Source of the DNA: Acorus gramineus | Lineage: Eukaryota; Streptophyta; Magnoliopsida; Acorales; Acoraceae | DNA length: 64,000 nucleotides | Reading direction: 5' to 3' | Assembly: GCA_030737835.1 (NCBI GenBank) | Contig: CM060857.1 | Span: 9,760,797 to 9,824,796 of the forward strand | Shown: piece by piece, positions 1 to 10,586 of the stretch | Layout of the letters: every line of letters starts with the position of its first letter | Position numbering within the stretch: position 1 is the first letter of the stretch | The notes under the pieces: model-generated | What the model saw: only the letters and a program-made list of their open reading frames with translations | Database searches by the model: none | What the model was told of the DNA's origin: nothing | Program-made: the position numbers and the translations under genes

Positions 1-39
1 ACAGTTTAACTGCTCTGTAAAATAAAAACCGTGTTGCAG

Positions 40-378
40 GTGTTGATGAACAAGGATGAAGCATCAGAGTCGGAAACAGAGAACAGAATACTAAGACCCC
101 TTGAAGAAAGAGAGCTGAACCGAATTAAACCAAATCCAACTGTGAAAATTCAGCCGGTCTTTATCAATGTTGGTCCGACGAGGAGCCAAAGCAGGGGTAA
201 ACAGACAACGAAGGCATCTACAGGTATATGCTTAGAGATAAGCGGGAGAGTGCAGCATGACAACAGTGAGATACGTCGCCTCATGGCCTCCGAAGATACT
301 ACTTGGCGAGGTCCATCCATCACCAACATTTCACATTCGAATGAAGAAACGTTTGAATGCTCTCCTGATTACAATTAA
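40..378 (+). CDS. 3'-terminal exon of an unidentified gene (partial)
   Basis: An open frame of about 113 codons follows a likely splice acceptor (TTGCAG ending at base 39) and ends in TAA at 376-378. The peptide is hydrophilic, rich in charged residues and Ser/Thr, with no domain, membrane segment or repeat that I recognise. The first 30 bases look like intron, so upstream exons would lie outside the window. It is followed by AT-rich sequence that could be a 3' UTR. It could be a real last exon or chance coding; I cannot name a family. Confidence 0.25.
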   Translation: MLMNKDEASESETENRILRPLEERELNRIKPNPTVKIQPVFINVGPTRSQSRGKQTTKASTGICLEISGRVQHDNSEIRRLMASEDTTWRGPSITNISHSNEETFECSPDYN

Positions 379-504
379 GGTGGTTCTATCAGGTTTTGAA
401 ACAAGTTGTATGTCAGCATTTCTTTTTTGTTTTGATGCTGTGGTCTTGATCGAATATAGTGACAAGTCTCTTTGTCAATTTTGCTCCATCAGGTAAGTCA
501 TTCC

Positions 505-805
505 ACAACAGTGACAATAACTGATTTGTATAGAGCATTTTGTATCAACCATGAATATCTCATGGAAGAGATCATGATAAACAAAAACTTGCAACACTTT
601 TTATAGCATCAGAAGAAAATCAGAAAGCAAACTGTTCTGTTATGACTACAACATCGATTGTATAAAAACTCATATGATGAAATATTGACAAAATTCCAGC
701 ATTGAAATCTATCCCAACCATTGAGTTCTATTTCGGAAAGACAGATAAACACAAAGCACACAAGTCATTCCTATGTTAGAGCATCACAAAGATGCAGAAA
801 TTACA
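505..805 (-). repeat. Relic of duplicated RING-CH gene 3' flank
   Basis: Bases about 505-690 align closely with 39410-39620, just downstream of the RING-CH stop codon. Shared blocks include ATATCTCATGGAAGAG and AACTTGCAACAC. With the copy at 12.7-13.7 kb, this shows that the whole RING-CH locus was once duplicated here on the same strand. The duplicate was later split by the LINE, whose 3' target-site copy begins at base 806. Confidence 0.75.
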
Positions 806-1043
806 ATAGGGACATACGGTTTTTTTTTTTTTTTTTTGAAATAAACAGTAGGCATTCAACTTCTATTAAATAGGAGCAAGTGCCCAATTTGAAACATACA
901 AAAAGCAGATAAAAAAGAAATCATAGCTCTGGTAGAAAAGTGATCTACCAAAGAGCCCTTATAAAACTGGATTACTCATGAATCACTAGCACACTCCCCT
1001 GAAACCCAATGGAAGTCACTCCTACGCAGTGCCTCCCCCAGTC

Positions 1044-2033
1044 TCAAATGAACCTGATGGTAGACTCCCAAACATTTTCGACATACACAGATTCACCACG
1101 AAACGCAGCACCATTTCTCGTCATCCAAAGGGACCATACCATTGCCGTAACATAGCATTGAGAAACCTTGGCCCTCACACTTCTGTCCCCCTTGACCCGT
1201 AAGGCCTGGCCTGCCTCCCACAACTCCTCAATAGTCAAGAAGTTGCATGAGATACCCATCGCCGCTTGAAGCCAAGACCACACAGTGCGAGCTATCAGAC
1301 ATGAGACAAATAGGTGAACTACAGACTCATCTTCTCCACCGCAAAAGACGCAGCTTTGGTCCACTTGCGGAGCCCATCTCGCAATACGATCTCTTGTAAG
1401 AATCTTGTTAAGGTACACCATCCACATAAAAGATTTGACTTTTAGAGGAATATGGCATCTCCAAATCTCTTTGTGTTTCCTAGCTGTTACTTCGATAGGC
1501 GGTGTTTCCCTTCTCAACCATTGATAGCCACTCCTAACTGAGAACCCCTCCGCTGCCTTTGGTCGCCAGACCACCTCATCCCTTCTCGAAGGAACCAATT
1601 CACATTCCTGCAGCAACTCGAGCAGCTCCACATAACTCTCCACTTCATCATCGTTCAGATTACGATGCACCTGGACCTCCCAAAACCCTGTTTCACCACG
1701 AGGAGACCAAAACCAATGAACTCCTCCCTCTCTGTCAGCAGCAATTTGAAATATTGATGGAAATCTTTCCTTTAGAGTCAATTCACCAATCCATAGGTCA
1801 TGCCAAAAACTGATCAGAGATCTTGATCCCAACCTCCATCTAACAGCCTCTGAGAATGAAGTGCATCCTTCCAGGATAGCTTTCCAAAGACTGAATAAAT
1901 GTTGACCTGGTCTGGGGAATCTATGCGGATGAGACCCGTCACACCCATATCTTGAACTGATGACCCAGCACCATAGAAGATTAGGAGCTGATAGCCATCT
2001 CCAGAGCCACTTCATAAGCAATGCATTGTTCAT
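1044..2033 (-). pseudogene. LINE ORF2 C-terminal region (zf-RVT)
   Basis: A 329-codon open frame carries the conserved C-terminal part of plant L1 ORF2: ALLMKWLWRWL, LWCWVISSRYG, SLISFWHDLW and the zinc-binding-like segment with CVFCGGEDESVVHLF. Its beginning (MNNALLMKWL) is the same block seen in the LINE fragment at 37.1-37.3 kb. The 3' UTR and poly(A) tail lie at 820-1043. This is the longest intact frame left in the element. Confidence 0.85.
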
Positions 2034-2098
2034 ATCTTTGAGACAGAGAATGCCCTCCCCTCCCGCCCTCTTACTACTATAAACCGTTTCCCATTTAA

Positions 2099-3724
2099 CT
2101 AGATGAACTTTGGTGCTCGACCCCTTTGCCCCATTCTACAAGAACCACCGGCGGATTGCATCAATTCATTGAAGGACCCCGCTGGCACTTTGAATAGAGA
2201 CAAATAAAATATGGGAAGATTTGTCAGCACTGCCTGTAATAGAGTGATCCATCCCCCAGGACTGAGAAACCTGCTCGACCAACCCTCCAATCTCTTCTCG
2301 AATCGACCCAATAACGGCGACCATTCACCCTTTGGTAACCTCCCAACATGAAGAGGAAGGCCCAGAAGAGTCGTAGGGAACTGTTGAATCCCATACCCAA
2401 GAATTCTAGCAAAGAAGTCCAAAGAGCCCTGCTCCACGTTTATCCCCAACATCATACTTTTTGTAAAATTGATCTTGAGCCCAGAAAGGAGGCCAAAACA
2501 TCGACATACGAACTTCACTCCCCAGATAGACAATTTTGAGGCTTCGTTGAGCACTAATGTATCATCAGCATATTGTACATGAGATAAACTCATGCCCCCA
2601 TTTACACAGTGAAGGCCAGACACCCATCCCGCCGAGGAGGCCATCTTCATCATCCTGCTAAACACATTCGCAACAAGCACAAACAGCAAAGGGGAAAGCA
2701 GGTCTCCCTACCTCAGCCCATTGTTGATATGAAAGAAACCACTGGGGACCCCATTCACCAACACTGATGCCTTTGCAGATGAGATGCATGACAAAATCAT
2801 TCAGACCCAATTTGGCTTGAAACCGTGACATCTCAGAAAGTGTAATAAGAAGGACCACTCCACATTATCATAAGCTTTCGCGAAATCAAGTTTAATGACT
2901 ACCCCTTCCCTCTGGTCTCGATGAACCGCCGAAATACATTCTTGAGCTGCCATGAACCCGTCTTGAAGCATTCTTCCTGGAATAAATGCGGACTGTGACT
3001 CATCAACAAGGAATCCAATGACTTCCTTCAACCTGTTGGCGAGGACACAAGAGATCATTGTGTAACATCCGTTTACTAGAGAAATGGGTTTGAAGTCTCC
3101 GATCTCTATCGCCCCTTCTTTCTTCGGAATGAGTGCCAAGAATGTTGCATTCATCCTCCCAATCCCACACGAGGATCAGAAGAATAAACTGAACATTTCC
3201 ATGATATCCGCTTTGAGAATAGCCCAGAATTCTTGGTAGAACCTCAAACCGAAGCCGTCCGGACCCGGAGCTTTATCAACCTCAGCCCCGAAGATGGCCG
3301 CTTTAACCTCCTCCTTGCTGAATTCAGCCTCTAGTTTTTGGATCATATTATCTGAGATCCGTCCCAAGTCCTCATCCAACCAGACCGGACGCCAGCCCCT
3401 CCTCCATTGGAAAACTCTAGTAAAATGTGCCACCAGCTCCTCTTGAATCTCAGATATGGAACCAACCATGCGATTCCCCACCTTCAGTTGTTCTATCCGA
3501 TTAATCCTTCTTCTTTGATTTGCGATCTTGTGGAAGAACTTGGAATTATTATCTCCCTCCTTCAGCCACACCGCTCTCGATTTCTGTCTCCATTCAGTCT
3601 CATCCATACGAATAAAGGTCAACCATTCTTCTTTAAGCAACCCTCGGTCTACACGGTCCTCTTCAGTGAGCAGACCAGGCTCCTCCCAGCTGTCCAAGAC
3701 CAACAACCTCTCTTCAACCTCCAT
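2099..3724 (-). pseudogene. LINE ORF2 reverse transcriptase domain (broken)
   Basis: Three overlapping minus-strand frames carry RT motifs in order: DKAPGPDGF (3176-3724), IPKKEGA with FKPISLVNG, QSAFIPGR and KLDFAKAYDNVEW (2801-3154), and the catalytic box YADDTLVL followed by GLKINFTKS (2099-2689). A short frame at 2658-2858 bridges the last two. All catalytic aspartates are visible, but the frame shifts at about 3165 and in the 2690-2860 stretch. This places the element in the plant L1 clade rather than RTE. Confidence 0.9.
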
Positions 3725-4648
3725 TTTCCGAGCCTTGCGTGCTCGAGAGACTTCTGCAACTCACCTTTTGAGGCTTAGCTTCAATCTCTTGCTTGAACGC
3801 CATCTTAGATGCCCCTGTGAGAACCCCAGCCTCCATACTCCACGAGCTTGTTACCAACTCCCTGAAGTCCAGATGAAGCAGACACCAGTTTTTGAAACGA
3901 AACCACCTTGGCTTCCTCTCTCGGTCTCCCCCGACAAGGATAAAAGGTGAGTGATCTAAACATATGCGGGGAAGTCCTTTGAGGCTACATAACGGAAAGA
4001 CTTCCTCCCATTCCGCATCCACTAACACTCTATCCAACCTGGCCAATGAAGGAGCCTCCCGAAGGCTACTCCAAGTGAAATTTTGATTAGAGATTGGGAG
4101 ATCTATGAGGCCCTCCTCTGCTATCCAATCCGAAAACTGCATCATCTGTGAATTCGTAGACCCGGCCCTGTTCCAATCCTCCACAAATCTCGTAACATTA
4201 AAATCGTCTAGAACACACCACGGAAGGCCAGACTCCGCCTTCACCTGACTGAGCTCAGCCCACAGCTCGGCCTGACGCACATCATCACATGGATCATACA
4301 CAGAAGAACACAACCATCTCCATTGTGTAGATCTATCTTCAAAAATTACTGACAGGGAGAACTCACCCTTAGATGAAGAAATGACTGACCAGAGAGAATA
4401 CCTCCTGCTGCACCAGATGATGGCTTGAAAACAAAATCTGATAGACCACTCCCGCTTATTTCCCGAAAGTCAGATTGAGAAAAGTTCTCCTTCTTGGTTT
4501 CTTGTAGACAGCAGATGGACACCCTGTTCACCATAATATGCTCCTTCACTGCTGCCTTCTTCCTAGGGTCATTCAATCCCCGGACGTTCCACACAAGGAT
4601 GTCTAACATTAACATACAACTAGACTCCACCCGAAATCCACAGCGCAA
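3714..4648 (-). pseudogene. LINE ORF2 endonuclease domain (broken)
   Basis: The frame at 4346-4648 opens with the typical plant L1 start LVWNVRGLNDPRKK and has the catalytic-region motif CLQETKKE. The frame at 3714-4313 continues with GLPWCVLDDFNVTR and LARLDRVLVDAEW. These match the exonuclease-endonuclease-phosphatase fold that nicks target DNA for target-primed reverse transcription. A frame change with some lost sequence separates the two parts near 4313-4346. In the first metal-binding motif of the second part, DDFN replaces the usual GDFN. Confidence 0.85.
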
Positions 4649-4793
4649 CCAAATGTTAGTTCAGCATCCCCGCCACCCCTGTCTCATCTAAGGCCACATC
4701 AAACTGGTCCTCAGATATAAAATCCTTGAACCTCCTTCTCTCAGTGCAAATAAGCTCCTGTACACCGATCTCACCGCCTCTAGTGCAGCTAGG

Positions 4794-6484
4794 TTACCCC
4801 AAGAACCTCTCCACGATAGACCGATTCCCCTGAATCGCCTCCAGAACATCATGCCAACTTGAACTCTCGACTACCAGGCCTGGAGATGTGTTGCCAACAC
4901 TGGCCGAACCATCCACCACCCATCTTGGTACCATCCCCAACGAACCACCACCTTCCTCGCGAACCACATCGAGCGGACCCACTGACCCGCAGTCAGAGTC
5001 CACCACAATAGAGGACACCTCAAGCTCCTCATGATTACCCTCCACTGACGCCTTAGAGAAAGACGCCGAGTTGAAAGTCCCCACCACAATCGATGGAAGC
5101 CACCCCGGATGATGGACCGCCACCCCAACATTTACCTCATCTGCTGCAGACGAGCCCATCTTGTCTCCCACCACCATAATAGGCGAGGTTGCAGAAATAG
5201 AAGGGCCGCATGACCTCTGAAACACCCTCGCAGGAGTAGGAGACCAACGCCAGCCAGCCCTGTTATCCTCATTCACAAAGTTATGCCAAGTGCCTCTGCT
5301 AACCCTGTCGGGTTCCGAACCTGGATCCGATGGGTTGCGAGAGCCCTAGTTGACAGTTTCTCTATGATGACCAATATACAGAGGCCCATAATAGACCGGT
5401 TTGAATTCTTCACTAAACCCTCCCTCCTCGGCCCAGTATTTTGAGCCCAAAAGATTTTCCTGAGATTGCCATCTTATGTGGGCCAGGCTTGAAGGCCCAA
5501 CACCCACTACCTCCTTCTCCAAAGCAGCCCCGCGTGGTCCACAATATCCTTCACGTACCACCTGTCGACTATCCTCCAGACGAGACAAGACACGATCCTG
5601 CTCTCCTTCACAGCTAACCCTTACAGCTTTCCTCTTTGTCAACTCCTTTTTTCTGCCACCGTCAGATCGGTTAGACGAAGTATACTGATACCTTTGAGAG
5701 AGACCATCACCACCAGTGCACGCCTTCCCTCGTGGAATGACAAGGACCTCGGAAGCTTTCGGCGAGCGATTCGTAGCTTCTAGGTCGAATTGCTCGCCGA
5801 AAGCTTCCGACGCCTCACTCTGAAACCCCCGCCAACCTTGACCCTTGACGAACTGGCCCCCTTGTCAGGCACACCTGACTCTGTCGTACCCTCCATGTGG
5901 CTCCCCTTTTTCCGAGCAATGGAAACCAGACCGCCCTCAGGAGAGGCAGCTCGCCTCCTCCGGCGACTTCTAGGCGGCTCCTTCGCCTGTATTTCCTTGC
6001 CTTGCACCCCAAACCCCACCTGGTCCACCACCACCTCCGTCATGAGTGAGCTATTTCTACCTCTGAAAGCAACCGCCTCCGCAAACCAGTAGGGCTGGTT
6101 CCCTAAGATCACCGCTACCGCCACCCCAACCTCCCAGCCATCAAGCCAAACCAACACTTCTGTCGGGATCTCCCTGCCCCGATCGCTCCAGACCCCCACC
6201 CTTAACACCAAGAATAGCTCCCCTTGGATAGCTGCCTCCCTAAAGTGGAGCAGATGCCCAAATGAACCCACCACCCTCCTTATAACTTCTTCAGTCTGCC
6301 ACATGAGTGGCAAACCTTTAATGAGAACTTCCACTCGCCTCCCTCCCCCTTCTGCCCTGCCCACACTACAATCACAAGATGTAAAGGAGATCTGACCGTT
6401 ACCAGAGACTAGAAGTGATTCTCCCAATAGCACCTCCTTCGCAGAAATACTAGGAAGCCGAACTATTAGAACTGTTGGACCCAC
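4794..6484 (-). pseudogene. LINE ORF1 body (DUF4283-like) and tail, frame-broken
   Basis: The frame at 5780-6484 (234 codons) has the layout of the DUF4283-type RNA-binding domain of plant LINE ORF1, including an IKGLPLMW motif followed by an LLHFREAA segment. A basic, Arg-rich stretch (RRRRRAA) follows. Smaller frames at 5346-5642 and 4794-5276 continue the tail of the same protein in other phases, with acidic and Ser-rich sequence that usually lies between DUF4283 and ORF2. Frame changes and stops separate the three pieces. DUF4283 is assigned from layout and memory of the family, not from a search. Confidence 0.65.
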
Positions 6485-6508
6485 AACCCACCATTCGAAG
6501 GGTGGTAG

Positions 6509-9126
6509 TGTTATATATGTGTCACTTTTAGCCTGTTTATATTATTTGGGTCATTTTTAATCATTTTTTTTTTCGATCAGAGTCGCTAAAATTTTAGATT
6601 TTTAGCTATCTGCGTGAGTTCGAGTACTCCGATTGGAAATTTAATTGCATAATATGGGTCCTGATACCATCTAGTTCTACCCATAAAAATTTCATCGAAT
6701 TCCGGTAACATTTTAAAAATTGAGCAGTTCCGAACCATATCAGAGTTTCAGTCGTTACTGGTTTGTTTGATGGAATAGTAATTAGATATTTTGATGGTTA
6801 TGATCACCCTAGGTAACCTCACCCCCCTCTTGCTTAATGGTTAAGGAACCATTGGTTGTTTTGAGTGTTAGAAGGTGGTGTTAGGCTTAATTTTTTTGGT
6901 TAAGTGTGTGTGAAGTGGAGAATGAAGTGGAGGAGACGGAGCTCAAGAAGGGAGTGTTTTTTTTTAGGTAAATATGTGTGTTGTTGCTGTGCTTGTTGAT
7001 TCACTTCTCTTAGGCTCCCTCTCATGCTCCCTTTGCCCTTGATTTTCAGCCAAGTAGGGCTTTAGGAGTGGCTGAGGAGGTGGTGGTGGCGGTTGCGGTG
7101 GTTTTGGTGCGCTAAGAACACCCGAAAAACCTCCCCTTTGTTTCCCCTCCTTTGGTAAGCTCTCCTCCCTTATCTTTGTTTTTTTTTTGTTGTTAGAGCT
7201 GTTAGGGAGGTTATGCATGCTAAGTAATTGGGTTAGGGTGTGTGAGAGGGTAGGGGAGGGGTTGGGAAAGGTATGGGCGCTCGCGCGGGTTTGTTCGCGT
7301 GCGTGCGCGCGCAGACGGGTGCGCAGTCTATCGCTGGCGGGCGTGCGCATGCAGGCGCGCGGGAAGGGTCAGCCGGGGCGAGCGGGCATGCACGCGCGAG
7401 CGAGCGCGTGCATTCACAGTTGGGAGTCTGGGCGCTCGACTGGGCGCGCGGCTGGGCAGCAGCGGGCGCGGGGGTGCATGCGCACGTGCATGCATGCGCG
7501 TGCGCGTGCGGGGGTCACACGGGTGGCTGCCCGAGGGCTTGGGTAGGTGCCGAGGCACTCGGATATGCGTGCGTACGTGCGTGCTTGCATGCGTGCGATC
7601 CCGTATGCATGCATATCTGAGTCTTTGGCATTCCTAGTTAATTCTGTGTTTTTATGTAGTTATACTCACCAATTTGGATGCCCTTGTCTTGCAGATCTTG
7701 GCGAGCAGTCACGCAACGACCCGGGTTGCGGTGAGTGAGTCGATCCAACCCAATTGGGAGGCGTTCGATGCACGTTGACGTGCATTGCCCTCCCCTGGGA
7801 TACCATAACTGCATATTGACCTGCTTGAATAAAATTATATGTTAATACCTGTCTTGCTATGATGCACCCATGCCATGTTAGACATTGTATGCTAGGGTTA
7901 TACATCCATGTATCATGTATAGGAGCCCATGCATGCCTAGATACCATGTCCCATGTTAACATAGCCTTGATCCATGCATGTTCCCATCTAGTTTAATTTA
8001 ATTAAACCAAATGAGAATGTATAATAATAAGCATGCCTTATATGATATTACAACTTTGTTGTTATATTATTTAAATTACTTCCATGATTAATTCCTTGCG
8101 TAATTAATTATACGTTGTATATTATATTTATACTTATATAAAGCCATGAACCTTGCCTAATGAGTTTAGGCAAGTGTATGACCACTTATGGGGTCATACC
8201 ATGGCAAGTGACACTACGAATAATCTGTCTTCCTCGCATCTGAGTTATGTGCCCTGGAGGGAATTCATAAGAATTCGTTGCTTTATCGGTGTCTATGACA
8301 GATCCATGAGGATCGTATCCGAGAGTGTCGAGTGCTCTCCCCTTCGTTGGCTCCGTGTCGAAGCTGCCCGGATTATAGCTGTCCTGCGAGGTGCTCCCAG
8401 ACGCTATTCATGACACCTGTTGCTGTGCTCATATGGTAGAGGTAGCAGTCATGGGAGGCTACCAGGTAGAGACTCCCCGGGAGAGGGCTACCAGATGACG
8501 AATGGTGTAGACTAATCGACCCTTTTCCCCCAATAGTCCTATGTCACCCTGTGAGGATGAGGGTGAGGGTGTGGTGGGCTCAGGCTGTTGCACGACCCAC
8601 CAATCTTTCGTAGTTGTTCCATCTGTTGGGATTTTATTTTGCTTGTATGGGTTAATATGAGTTGGTGCATGGATTGTACCATTCACTGAGCGTGTGGCTC
8701 ACCCCTCGCATGTTGTTTTTATTCAGTTGTTGCCGAGTCAAATCTGAAGGAGGAGCTCCCTTAGGTAGTATCAGTAGCAGTGCAGCGTCTGCGTTCTGGA
8801 TCTTGCGAGCGAGAGGTCATCAGCATCCCCCCATTCTCTTGTATGAATTTAATACTCGTGCTTGTGCACAATACGTGTATGTTCAAGTATTTTGATTTAT
8901 TTTTGGCTCACACAGGACAATCGATTATGTAGTTAGTCTGTTATGAGTTTTTGGATTTCAGACTTGATCATTTAGCTTTCGCTATATTTTCATATATATA
9001 TGATAGCTATCCTTGTAATTGCTTGTCGTCTTGTATGTCTTGATGGAGTCTTTATTTGACCTCGTTATTGATAGCTGATATTATATATTTACCACGGTTC
9101 GGGGACGGCCGCCTTGGGGCGTGACA
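6509..9126 (-). mobile_element. Solo LTR 1 (2.6 kb, TGTCACGCCCC family)
   Basis: On the minus strand it begins TGTCACGCCCC (9126) and ends TATATAACA (6509), with the standard TG...CA termini. A perfect 5-bp target duplication flanks it: GGTAG on the plus strand at 6504-6508 and 9127-9131. No internal domain, primer-binding site or second LTR is present, so it is a solo LTR left by LTR-LTR recombination. Bases about 7265-7620 form a GC-rich core dominated by GCGC/GTGC/CATG words, giving spurious long ORFs on both strands. It interrupts ORF1 of the LINE. It is homologous to the elements at 24337-27914 and 52579-55621. Confidence 0.9.
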
Positions 9127-9191
9127 GGTAGAAGCTTTCATCTTCCCTTCACCGACCGGAGGACTTCCAACCAATTGACGTCCTTCGGTCC

Positions 9192-9491
9192 CTACCAAAT
9201 CAGCAAGAGGCTTCGGCTGAACTTCTCTTCACGCGTCGCCAGCTCTGGAGACCACACTGTGTGAACACTCTTGGAGGACCCGGGCCGCCTGGGCTCCCCT
9301 TGAATTGCACCACGAGAAGCCTTAGTAGCTTCTACTCTTCTCTCCGACAGGGCATTAATCGCCTCGATAGCAGTCTTGCAGAAAGCACTGCAGTGCCCCA
9401 ACTTGCCACAGTGCCAGCACTTCAGAGGGTCCCTGCAAGACCTTGCCATATGACCCCAGCCGACACACCTGAAGCACCGCACCGACATCAT
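9192..9491 (-). pseudogene. LINE ORF1 fragment with two CCHC zinc knuckles
   Basis: The minus-strand frame shows two adjacent CCHC knuckles, CFRCVGWGHMARSC and CWHCGKLGHCSAFC, which are nucleic-acid-binding modules of retrotransposon ORF1/gag proteins. The frame closes about 65 bp before the solo LTR at 9126, so the link to the rest of ORF1 (6484 downward) is both interrupted and decayed. In plant L1 elements ORF1 binds the element RNA; here it cannot be translated whole. Because it is the 5' part of the LINE, it shows that the LTR inserted inside ORF1. Confidence 0.8.
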
Positions 9492-9959
9492 GGACTTGAA
9501 CCCCCAACCTCCTCCTTAGCTCACTCCTTTTGACACTGAGCGCTTCTGCTGCACCACATACCAGCCCTCAGAGGAAGACGAAGATCTCCAGCCCTGACCA
9601 ACCGCAACACCTTTTCCTTTTGCATCTCGAACACCCTCCGTTCCACCCCTGCGCTCTAACCCTCCGTTCCCTCCGTTCATTGATGAATGGGAAGAGGTGT
9701 TACATCGGAATATTGAGGAAGTGAAGTGGATTTGTTGAAGTCGTCCATGAAGAACAGCAGTTTTTTTCTTTTTTTCCTGTGTGTGTGTCTCTGTCTGTGG
9801 ATAAGTGTTGAGGGTCCTATTTTTCCAATCATAGGAACATATGGTTAAATATTGAGATAGTTCACAGCATTATTATTTAACTCGTGAACATCATCAATCA
9901 CACCACATAATAGAAAACATCAATACAAACACATATTACAACATGACAAACTCACTACA

Positions 9960-10470
9960 TATGTATGATTTTTCAAAGAAAGGTAGACAATCTACAATGA
10001 TTTTATTAATGTGCAGTACAAAGTCAAAGAAACAATATAAACAAGAACAAGAAAAACATAACTCGTCACATTTGAGTTAGTAGAAGAGATATCTACCACC
10101 CCCACAGGACCACGTATCCACAAATCCTTATTCCTCGATTACAATGTATACCCACTACAAAATCACCTTACTTGCCCTAACACAAAACAACCCCCAAATC
10201 CTTCATGAAGCTTTGTAGCCAACTCCTATACATTCTCACAATATGGAGCACTTCCTCTGAAGACAACCTGGTTTCAAGACAGCCAATTTACCCATCCCCG
10301 GCTGGAGGGAAAGATAGGGAGATCTTAGCATTGTAACTCCTATCGCCCTTCAGCCTTTTCCCTGCCTCCCACATCTCTTATAAGGATCAAAAACTAAAAT
10401 CCAACCCAGTCTCTGCACTAAGATGCATTCACATGGGCCTAACCAAGCTGCAATGGAGTAACATACATTA
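9960..10470 (-). mobile_element. 5'-truncated LINE fragment (3' end)
   Basis: The minus strand of 10310-10400 encodes EMWEAGKRLKGDRS, matching LWEAGQALRVKGDRS of the full LINE (about 1160-1230). The preceding part also matches the zf-RVT region, with stops. The plus-strand left end has the A/T-rich LINE 3'-end pattern. The fragment is short and strongly decayed. Bases 9845-9960 beside it contain nothing I recognise. Confidence 0.65.
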
Positions 10471-10586
10471 TGTTATCCCTTAATGACAGCCCTTCAAGTG
10501 GAAAAATATTGACATTTAGCTGCCCAAACTCAGTACCAACAAACTTTGCTTCTCTATTACTCTTTTACCATGTCCACCATTTTTAA

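Larger units (their letters stand above)
820..9830 (-). mobile_element. Full-length L1-type LINE, degenerate, split by a solo LTR
   Basis: On the minus strand the element runs from about 9830 to a poly(A) tail, seen as an 18-base T run at 820-837. A 14-bp target duplication flanks it: 806-819 (ATAGGGACATACGG) and 9831-9844 (ATAGGAACATATGG), 12 of 14 identical. Removing the solo LTR at 6509-9126 leaves about 6.4 kb, a normal full length for plant L1 elements. Gene order is ORF1 (zinc knuckles, then a DUF4283-like domain), endonuclease, reverse transcriptase and a C-terminal zf-RVT region. ORF2 is spread over several frames, so the element is dead. It inserted into the duplicated RING-CH locus. 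Confidence 0.9.

Noticed and set aside
3407..3950. Plus-strand frames of 123 and 140 codons
   Set aside because: Opposite strand of the LINE endonuclease/RT region; no domain of their own.
7187..7637. Several overlapping 60-120 codon frames on both strands
   Set aside because: Same GC-rich LTR core effect; low-complexity repeats with no domain.
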